Positions 55,356 through 64,000 of a stretch of DNA of 64,000 nt are shown here, in pieces. Origin of the DNA: Amphiura filiformis (lineage: Eukaryota; Echinodermata; Ophiuroidea; Amphilepidida; Amphiuridae); NCBI RefSeq assembly GCF_039555335.1, contig NC_092628.1, positions 81,742,315 to 81,806,314 of the forward strand, given 5' to 3'. Below the pieces are notes generated by a model. It was given only the letters and a program-made list of their open reading frames with translations. It was not told the DNA's origin and made no database searches. Each line of letters starts with the position of its first letter. Position 1 is the first letter of the stretch. The position numbers were made by a program, and so were the translations under genes.

Positions 55356-56353
55356 TACACTCTTAGAAAAGGTCAATTAAACCTTAAAATAGAATCAAAA
55401 AAGAAAGTATTCACTGATCATTCAACCAGGACTACCGGCCCACTATTATGGAATTTCCTTAACGATAACATTAAAGTAGCAAATTCAATAAAACACTTTC
55501 GAAGTAAATTAAATCGCAGCTAACCTCATTTTATAACTAATATTTGGAGCCCCGTTTTTGTTCTAACTTGTCGGTCTATAATATCGAATTGATTAATTCG
55601 AATTAAACAATTCATCGAGTGGCCATGGGCAGCACCATTAGATGTGTTACAAGACTACCAAGTGACAGGCGATGGACCATACACACACAAAAGAATAGGC
55701 ACTTTTTTGAAAATTTTCACCAAGGTTACTCAAAACTTACCTAGCTAATTTATTATACAGCAGGGGTCTCTGACTTTTTAATATGTTATGAAAAACTGAA
55801 TTTTAAAAATATTTACCGACGGAAATAAAAATCTATCGACGGATTGTCTTGTTATGCTCTCACAAACTTACAAACTCACAAAAAAATCTGAAAAATCCAA
55901 AATTTTAGTCTAAAAATTGGCCAAGGTTACTGCTGTCTCATTCAAAAGCACAGGAAGACCACCAACAGTGTTGAGGTCAACTTTCTAGACTTCCTGTCTA
56001 CTGGCAGTAATGGCTACTACCCAGTGCTAACATCAATGAATTGTTTAATTCGAATTAATCAATTCGATATTATAGACTGCTTGTGTGATATGCTTTTAAA
56101 TATATACTTTGTTTTTGCTGTTGTTTTAATTTAGTTAGGTAAGGGGATGGTCAATGCTGGCCTTATCCTTCATAAACTGTTTATGTTTAGATTTGTAATT
56201 TCAATGTATTTTGATTGTTTTTTTTATATGGAAAATAAATAAAGAAGATTCATAATGTATAGTATATACAAACTCATATATAGTTAATGAAGAGGGAGGT
56301 TCTCCTGAGAGGACAAAAAGGTTCTATTTAGAACCTTTATTTCTTAGAGTGTA
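55356..56353. mobile_element. ~1-kb element with TACACTCTTAGAAA ends, carrying a nested element
   Basis: Left TACACTCTTAGAAAAGG and right CCTTTATTTCTTAGAGTGTA are inverted repeats of the same type as 55073-55300. Its centre is occupied by the fold-back at 55572-56078. Confidence 0.65.
55572..56078. mobile_element. Fold-back element with 42-bp inverted ends
   Basis: GTCTATAATATCGAATTGAT, TAATTCGAATTAAACAATTCAT at the left is matched by its exact inverse ATGAATTGTTTAATTCGAAT, TAATCAATTCGATATTATAGAC at the right. Interior about 420 bp without a coding frame. Confidence 0.83.
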
Positions 56354-56360
56354 GGGTATG

Positions 56361-57054
56361 CCCAGCAAACACAAAACGTTTTCGCATCATTCGCAAAAGG
56401 TTATAAAAGGTTGTCAGAAAACGTTTAAATGTCGGGTTATATAAAGGGTACATTAATGGTATAAAATGTTTTCATAACATTAAATAACATTTGTTGGTAA
56501 TTTACTGCCCAGCAAATACAAATGTTTTACAGAAAATATTTAAATGTCGGGTTATATAAAGGATATAACAACGTTTTAATAACATTCCAAAAACATTTGT
56601 GAAAACTTGGTACAAATCATTCTAAACAGAATCTTATGTTGGGGTTGAAAAAATATTTTGCAAAAAATGTTTGCCCAAAATATTTACAATAACGTTTTAA
56701 AAATGTTTTCACTACCTTTATATAACCCGACATTTAAATGTTATTAAAACGTTTTGTAAAAAATATTTTAAGAACATTTCTGTGTTTGCTGGGTGCAAAT
56801 ATTTTAACATAATGTTATTTAAAAGTGTTGACAAAATATTTGGCCAAAAATATTTTCAAAAATAGTTTACAATGACATTTCAAAAACATTTTAAAAATAT
56901 TGTTGTAGTGTGTTTTCATACAAAACGTTTTAAAACGATTTCATGACCTTTATATAACCCGACATTTTAATGTTATTAAAACGTTTTTACTTCAACCAAA
57001 ACCCAAAATATAACTTATTTAAAACGTTTTAAAAACGTTTTTGTGTTTGCTGGG
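56361..57054. mobile_element. CCCAGCAAACACA-ended element with internal relative
   Basis: Left CCCAGCAAACACAAAACGTT and right AACGTTTTTGTGTTTGCTGGG are inverted repeats. A second pair inside (GCCCAGCAAATACAAATGTT near 56509; AACATTTCTGTGTTTGCTGGG ending about 56794) suggests insertion of one family member in another. AACGTTTT and TATATAACCCGACATTTAA words recur throughout. Confidence 0.75.
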
Positions 57055-59750
57055 TGTAAGAAGAAAATGTCTTCAACAAACTTGGTAATTGTTGAAATGA
57101 GTTGCAGCTTTCTTAATTCCCCCCTATTTGGCCATAAAATCATGATTTCTTTTGCTCATGTTTCTTGTAATTTGGGTCTCATTGACAGTTTTGTTAATTT
57201 ATTTGTTTCTTTGCTTGTTTTTAAAATGATGGGTGTTAAGTAACCCTGGCCCAACTAAAATACAGGACACAAATAGCTATGCAGGTCAAATAGATTTATT
57301 TAAAGGTCATTTTGTCAATTCTCCAAAGACTGGGCAAGCTATTTGGCTGTGCCGACCCATTCTTTGTTGATCAATATGTGTCGCACAAAGTGGACCAAAA
57401 TGACATCACCCAAGAAGTTTCTTAGTACACATGTACAGAAAACAACAATGATTAAAACATTAAAAACAGCTCATCTTCAAAACATCCTGTCAAATAAAGC
57501 ATAAACATGTTGACATGAAATCATGTATACCATGTATGCTGATTAAAAAGATCCCAAAGTCACAACCTGGTTGACCGTACTTGAAAGGACCATCCGCCCG
57601 TAGAAGAGGCTAATTCAGCTAGCGTAGGCCTAATACTGTAAAACACTTTTAAAAATCATTTTTTTCTACATTTTAACTCCTGCCCATTATAGCAAGGATA
57701 ACCGGGTGGTGCACCCCCTCCCTCCCCTGCATGACTAAGTTGTAACCTATATCTTTAAGCTATATTTACAAGCTGGCAAGGTAATCACTAAGAATTCAAT
57801 ACCTGCACTAACATGTACTTTTTAAATAAAAAACAAGCACATGTATTTTTTTTTGTTGAAGTTTTGAAAGTTCAGGCTTTGTGTCACCTGAACTTTAAAA
57901 AATTTGTTAAAACTTCACTTTTTTTTCCACAGAGCATTTAACTGTAGTCAAAAATTTACAGTTTTCAAAACATCTCCATGTCTGTTCTGTTCACTCTAAA
58001 CCAGTTCCCTTTAAATCATCACATGGTGCACCCATACTCCTATATACCATACGGGATGATTATTAAGGAAACATAAAGACACTACCAATAAAACCAAATT
58101 GTTTTCAAATCTTCTTGAACCAGACTTTCATATCACTCATTTCCACATCTTTTATTATTATTTCCCACACTATGTATAACAAAACAATAGAAGGAAAAAC
58201 ATTACTATCAATAATAATCTACATGCTGATAATTTGGAACTGAGATTGGAAATTCTCATGGACATGTAGAGGAAGTTGTTAGTATTCCGGTAGACAACTT
58301 TAGGTTATGATTCAACTCAGAGTTGCAAGGGATAAGTATTCAAATGACACTAACAATTTATCTCTTTATACTGAGTCTCTAGCTATAGGGCAGTGCTCAG
58401 GGACAAAAACAAACACTTACAAAAGTGTCTGAAAAAGGGTTCATTTCAAAGATCTGATAATTCACATCTTTGTTAGGGAAGAATTTCAGGGAAACATGAA
58501 ATTTATAGGTATATAATTTTAGTCTTGGCTGGTAAATTATGTCTGAAACTTGCATCCATACTGCAATATATGTGATGCAGCACCACAGACTTTGTGGCAA
58601 AGTGCTTTTCAAGATATAGATTAAAATAGACAGGAAAAAATAAATGCCTTGATCAATTTGATAGCACATGAGGTGTCATTTTAAAGCTTGCAAAATACTT
58701 TCAAGGGCATATATTCTATATATTAAGGTATGCTCTAACTTGGACATTACTCTTTTCTAAGTAATGTCTCTTATATCATACTTCGAGAGAGTGGCTTTCA
58801 TTCTTTTAGGAGTAGTTTTCACTCTTTTAGGAGTGATTTTCACTCTTAGGAGTCATTACTGCTCCCTTTGGAGTGGTTTTCAGTCTTCTCACTCTTTTGG
58901 AGAGTGAGTTTTTTGCTCTTTTAACCTTTTCAGTGCTATGTATTCACTGCACTTTTATGCAAAACATGAGGAATTGTATAAATACAAATAATATAGAATT
59001 GCATGCTTAGCATAATTACAAGTTCTGCTCCTTCTGCTACACTTTATGAGATTTTTGCGCTCAAGAACACATCTTTGATCATGTTGTTGGATGGGTAATT
59101 GTCCATAAGATTGATTTTATTAACAATTTTATTTATTGCTAATAAAATAAATCAATATCAACAAAAGATATTGTTTTATCACATCAATTTTGGGGAGTTT
59201 CTATTAGAGTCACGCGGTAGCATGACCAGCAAGTTTTAAAAAAAACGACTGATAAAGAAGAATAAGAAGATGCACCGTGGGACTATATTTACATCGAAAC
59301 AAAACGCTATTGTTCTATGATATTTTTAAGCTGGGTACAAAATATATCTAAAACCATGCTAAATCGTATTTACTGTCCAAAGTGTCATATTTTAATAACT
59401 CATTAATTCAAAAAGTTACACCAATCATACAGTCAATCTGATTGTTTGATAATAAATAAACATTCTTGCTTTATTTCACGCGGTATTTCATAGCCAAAAT
59501 TAGTGGAAAATCATAGCTAATCATACTGATATCCACAATCTTTATCACTGCTACAGCCATACATGGCTGTCACTGTCGCACTACCTTTTGAGATTCACTT
59601 TCAAATATACCCTAGTATATTCCTGGATACCCTACATACAAATTCTGGATCCCATTCGCCAAAAAATCAGGTTTTTCGCAATTCTTTTATTCTTTCCGGA
59701 CCACAGCATACATTCATATTAATAAATACTCCACTTTCACACGTCGTTAT
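57055..59750. other. No gene seen
   Basis: A+T-rich. The only structure noted is a short tandem motif at 58780-58925 (listed separately). The missing first exons of the receptor could be here but I cannot recognise them. Confidence 0.45.
58780..58925. repeat. Short ~22-bp tandem repeat (ACTCTTTTAGGAGTG)
   Basis: About five imperfect units of TTTTCACTCTTTTAGGAGTG; each contains the small palindrome ACTC..GAGT. Confidence 0.65.
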
Positions 59751-59754
59751 AACG

Positions 59755-59834
59755 GTCGTCCCGTGGCGGCGGTTAAGGTCCTGGACTTCTAATCCATTTA
59801 TGAATTTTTGCTCAGGTTCGAAACTTCCCACCAC
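59755..59834 (+). repeat. tRNA-Arg-like SINE head or tRNA relic
   Basis: CCCGTGGCGGCGGTTAAGG (A-box-like), TGGACTTCTAATCCA (stem TGGA/TCCA with loop CTTCTAA, TCT in the anticodon position) and CAGGTTCGAAAC (B box). Ends do not pair as an acceptor stem. A poly-T run follows. Confidence 0.5.
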
Positions 59835-60194
59835 TTTTTTTTTTTTAATGTTTTATTAACCAATGTATTGTCATAAATCAAGAATAACACCATCTCGAAC
59901 ATCCATTGCTATTATCATATTATTTTTTTTTCATCAAACAAACATGTCTGATTTTTTATTCTCATCTAGGCCTAGGCCTAGGCCTACTTTCACCATCCAG
60001 ATGCTTTCACCATGCCTGACTATCATGACATCTTCGTTATTTAAAACACATTTATCATTGGCTCTGTTCACAGTTCAATCTGAAATTATATTTGCAATAA
60101 ATATTATAAATTGTCACAAATTAAAATCACAAACCGCGAAAGATCGCCAACAACTGCCGCTGAATATTGATATCAAACTAGATTTCACCGCAGG

Positions 60195-61435
60195 GCTATA
60201 AAGAACCACAAACCGCGACATTTGGATATCAACTAGATAGCCAGCAGGGCTACAAAGAATCACACACCACGAAATATGGATATCCAACAGGCTTAAACTA
60301 TAAATTAGCTCCCGATAGAGGGCAGGGCCTGATAAGGGTAATTAAAATCACAAACCGCGAAAGATCGCTGACAACCGCCGCTTAATAGGGATATCCAACT
60401 AGATTGCCCCGCAGGGCTACAAAGAACCAGAAACCGCGAAATTTGCATATCCAACAAGATTGCCCGCAGGCTTATCGATTATAAAGAACCACAAACCGTG
60501 AAATATGGATATCCAACAAATTAAGACCACAAACCGCGAAAGATCGCCAACAACTGCCGTTAAATTTGGATATCCAACTAGATTGCCTCGCAGGGCTATA
60601 AAGAACCACAAACCGCGAAATTTGGATATCCAACAAGCTTAAACTAATTAACTGCCGATAGAGGGCTTGATAAGAGAAATTAAAATCACAAACCGCGAAA
60701 GATCGCCGACAACCTCCGCTTAATAGGGATATCCAACTAGATTGCCCCGCAGGGCTACAAAGAACCAAAAACCGCGAAATGTGGATATCCAACAAATTAA
60801 GACCACAAACCGTGATAAAATGAAATGAAATGAAATGAAGAGCCACAAACCGCGAAATTTGGATATGCAACTAGATTGCCCCACAGGGCTACAAAGAACC
60901 ACAAACCACGAAATATGGATATCCAACAAGCTTAAACTATAAATTAGCTCCCGATAGAGGGCAGGCTTGATAAGGGAATTAAAACCACAAACCACGAAAG
61001 ATCGCAGATAACCGCCGCTTACTAGGCATATCCAACTAGGTTGGCCCGCAGGGCTACAAAGAACCACAAACCGCGAAATTTGGATATCCAACTAGATTGC
61101 CCACAGGCCTATAGATTATAAAGAACCACAAACCGCGAAATATGGATATCCAATAAATTAAGACCACAAACCGCGATAAACGAAATGAAACGAAATGAAG
61201 AGCCACAAACCGCGAAATTTGTATTTGCAACTAGATTGCCCCACAGGGCTACGAAGAACCACAAACCACGAAATATGGATATCCAACAAGCTTAAACTAT
61301 AAATTAGCTCCCGATAGAGGCCAGTGCTTGATAAGGGAAATTAAAACCACAAACCACGAAAGATCGCAGATAACCGCCGCTTAATAGGCATATCCAACTA
61401 GGTTGGCCCGCAGGGCTATAAAGAACCACAAACAT
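60195..61435. repeat. Complex array based on ACCACAAACCGCGAAA
   Basis: More than 20 copies of (A)ACCACAAACCGCGAAA, usually followed by TATGGATATCCAAC or GATCGCCGACAACCGCCGC. They are organised in larger units with CTAGATTGCCCCGCAGGGCT, AAGCTTAAACTATAAATTAG and CTCCCGATAGAGGGC. Higher-order units of about 330-380 bp are repeated: compare 60840-61015 with 61200-61385. Long minus-strand frames arise from the repeat and are not genes. Confidence 0.88.
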
Positions 61436-61860
61436 TCAAACACGATTATCTTGCCTAGTCGGGGCATTTAGACGCTTCCGTAGTATAGGCTTAAATATAT
61501 GCGCATTTACCAGTTCCAACTTGGAAGTAAATCGGACTTACTCTCCGTATCTCTCTGGCATTGTCAACATTGGGTGTGTGCTGTTTATATTTACATTTTC
61601 TGTACATATTTACGTTGCCTTGAATAATTAAAGTATATTAAAATATATATTGATCATTGTGTACGCCTCAGTCACGCTGCGTGATTTGAGCAAGTTTTAA
61701 AAATAAACGACTGATAAAGTTTTGTTTAATTATTTATTGTCATAAATCATGAACAGCAACTTCAAACATCTATTTTTCGTTTTATGGAGCACTTTGTATA
61801 AACCTGATGACTTTCCAAGCTTGGATCTACTTGGTTACATTCATAAAAAGAAAAGAAATC

Positions 61861-62161
61861 TACCAAAAAACGTTGACAACGTAAAGAAATCAAGTTTAAA
61901 AAACCCACCTCGGCTCACTTTTTGAAACTTGGTCCCATTTTGAATACCAACAGGAAATCAGTGTTTTTATTTTATTTCAACAGAATACAGCGTTTCCAAC
62001 AAGATTACAAGCCTACTACACTTCTGGAAATGTTTTAAATTTATATAAATATGATGAAGTTTAAATTAATACCTTTTACAAATGGGACCAAGTTTCAAAA
62101 AGTGAGCCGAGGTGGGTTTTTTAAACTTGCTGATTTCTTTACGTTGTCAACGTTTTTGGTA
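61861..62161. mobile_element. 301-bp fold-back element with ~80-bp arms
   Basis: Left TACCAAAAAACGTTGACAAC, GTAAAGAAATCA..., CCCACCTCGGCTCACTTTTT, GAAACTTGGTCCCATTT is mirrored at the right, ending GTTGTCAACGTTTTTGGTA. The arms are almost identical, indicating recent origin. Unpaired centre about 130 bp. Confidence 0.85.
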
Positions 62162-62990
62162 GATTATAGTATACCATGAACACTTGAAATTTAATAAACA
62201 AACATTTACTTAATTTTGTTATGCAATATGGTATCAATGGTACGCCATTCGCATTGAAATCAAAATAAATCTGATGGCATACCATTGAAACCTTATGGAC
62301 CCAATTATTGGATTCCTATCATGGAAGCCTCTGTAGTAGAAGTAGTAATGTTTAATTTGTATTTCATATCACAGCCCTAAGGCTGAATTACATGAAAACT
62401 TACAATTTTAAAACACATCAAAAATATATGATATACAACAATAAAAAAGTAATATTGCACTTGACACATTTCAAAACACAATTTATCACACAGTAGTAAA
62501 TAGGTCATGTAAATAAAAATTATAAAAGGGATAAAATTTCATAAAAATCAACACAATGGTATATAAAAACAATGATAGGGGCTGCATGAATTAAGTTAGC
62601 AGGACAACCCTCGGCAGGTATTGGTAATATGAAAATAAACTAACTATTCAATAAACTAATAAGAAATGGGATGGGACTACCCTGGAAGGCAAAGTTCTGG
62701 CAAAAAGCTGGGACAATTTGTCAGCATTGCATAGGTTGTAACCTCTTTTGTTATGTTATCCACCACAAATGGCTGTAATGTTGGCATTTTTACTTTTTGG
62801 GTTATTAAACTGACAAATTCTCCTCAAAATAAGCTTTACAATGATATATTACATGTTCCTAAATTGCATGTTAGCAAGGTAGTAAAAAATCAGTAAGAGT
62901 TGGGAAATCAACTTTGTTGCCTATTATTTTTTAGAGGTTCAATTGGCCATATCTCAAAACAAGCTCTGCTGATATTTACAGCCCCCATTA

Positions 62991-63226
62991 GGCACCAGGA
63001 ACAAATTTGTTCGATCTTTGGATCGACCATCGATGCATGTTAATAATGAATTATCAACTAATTAATCCGAATTAATGCTAAATTTATATTGGCCACTATC
63101 ACTACATGTACAAATTACTATTTTAATAACAATTAACAATAGTAAATTAATTGATTTCATAAGTAACAAGGATCGACCAAGCATCGATGATCGATCGAAA
63201 GATCAAACTAATTTGTTTCTATTGCC
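62991..63226. mobile_element. MITE with GATCGACCATCGATG arms
   Basis: Left GGCACCAGGAACAAATTTGT, TCGATCTTTGGATCGACCAT is mirrored by right ATGATCGATCGAAAGATC and AATTTGTTTCTATTGCC. TTA lies on both sides (62988-62990, 63227-63229), possibly a 3-bp duplication. Confidence 0.72.
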
Positions 63227-63260
63227 TTAGTGGTGGATGCTCACATATTGAAAGCAACAA

Positions 63261-63470
63261 GTGCCGTGTTTATATTTCCACCTAGTTAAATATTATTTCC
63301 TTCATTATTGGAATAACATTGTTAATATATAGAAAGTTAAGTTAATGTTGTAGTTAACATATCATGTGCCGTGTTTATATTTCCATTGAGTTCAATATTA
63401 TTTCCTTTATTATTGGAATAACATTGTTAATAAAAAGGAAGTAGCGTTAACCTTGTAGTTAACATACATT
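63261..63470 (+). repeat. Twofold ~105-bp tandem duplication
   Basis: GTGCCGTGTTTATATTTCCA starts units at 63261 and 63366; both continue AATATTATTTCCTT.ATTATTGG, AATAACATTGTTAATA and TGTAGTTAACATA. Confidence 0.85.
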
Positions 63471-63786
63471 GTTATGTACACCACAATATATATATGAACA
63501 AAATAAACCTATGCAGACTGCAAAATAATTAAGGTACCAGTTATTTTCAACCTCGTATAATACGGTAGGTCCTCCCGTATATAATAAACAAAGACAGTCA
63601 TGTCATAATCAGACCCAGCAACAAATAGCTGCATGTTTTAGCTCAGATTTAAGATCTCATTCGTTGAAATTTGTCAAGTGATAAAGACACAATCCGGAAT
63701 CACAAGGAAGATGCAAATTCAAAAGTTGCCATTTGCTCTGCATGCTTTATTGATTTGTACACAAAGGGTTCTCGATGAAGAGAACT

Positions 63787-63841
63787 ATACGCTGGCGAAG
63801 TTACGTAATAATCGGATTAACTACCATAGAAATAGGTGAAA
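63787..63841. repeat. Short dispersed repeat shared with 3.70 kb
   Basis: ATACGCTGGCGAAGTTACGTAA, ATCGGATTAA and GAAATAGGTGAA as at 3699-3758. Confidence 0.6.
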
Positions 63842-64000
63842 TTTTTGGATATACCGCGCTGCACTGATACGTTCACGCGGTACCTCTTCATTGAACCATA
63901 TCATGCTGATTACTTGCACCTGTAAGATTAGTATCTTTGAAAAGACCAGTATTGTATTCAATCTATGATTGCAGACATACACAGGTGATGAGTGTAACCT

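Noticed and set aside
60417..61091. Minus-strand open frames with ISRFVVL repeats
   Set aside because: Translate the ACCACAAACCGCGAAA array and repeat with it.
57055..64000. Signal-peptide or EMI exon of the receptor on the minus strand
   Set aside because: I found no hydrophobic leader followed by a Cys-rich exon with splice sites; the 5' end is left undetermined.

Overview
The window is animal nuclear DNA: genes are split by GT-AG introns, intergenic and intronic DNA is A+T-rich, and much of it is MITEs, tandem arrays, tRNA-like SINE pieces and retrotransposon remains. The gene content (PEX11-gamma, a many-EGF CED-1/Draper/MEGF10-type receptor), the Gmr1-type Ty3/gypsy element (a clade described from deuterostomes) and the frequent TAGGCCTA words suggest a marine invertebrate deuterostome such as an echinoderm or hemichordate. 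That placement is inference; no sequence here names a species.

Layout. 1-6.1 kb: intergenic, with a ~148-bp tandem array (1.47-2.33 kb), the 3' tail of a CR1/jockey-like LINE, a tRNA-like SINE and a dispersed repeat. 6.1-20.7 kb, plus strand: a complete four-exon PEX11G gene (248 codons plus stop) whose third intron is enlarged by a full-length LTR retrotransposon (12037-19293) with 4-bp target duplications, ~1.08-kb LTRs, a tRNA-Pro type primer site and the inverted pol order protease-integrase-RT-RNase H. 21-46 kb: no gene recognised; 605-bp and ~115-bp arrays rich in AGGTCA half-sites, a 64-bp minisatellite split by a 505-bp inverted-repeat element, a 42-bp hairpin satellite, and many inverted-repeat elements, ten of them in the window with 8-bp target duplications (two imperfect), a hallmark of the hAT superfamily.

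46.4-55.0 kb, minus strand: the 3' part (six exons) of a single-pass receptor with about 16 EGF-like modules, one membrane helix and a tyrosine-rich tail carrying an ITAM-like pair of YxxL motifs. The last exon is split by a one-base frame change at a run of six A's (coding strand), so as printed the protein stops before the ITAM. The 5' end (signal peptide, perhaps EMI domain) was not found. 55-64 kb: nested MITEs, a SINE, a ~1.2-kb complex array, and more fold-back elements.

The two host genes are unrelated: one acts in peroxisome membrane elongation and division, the other is probably a phagocytic or adhesion receptor. Most of the novelty lies in the mobile-element biology and in the receptor's interrupted signalling tail.
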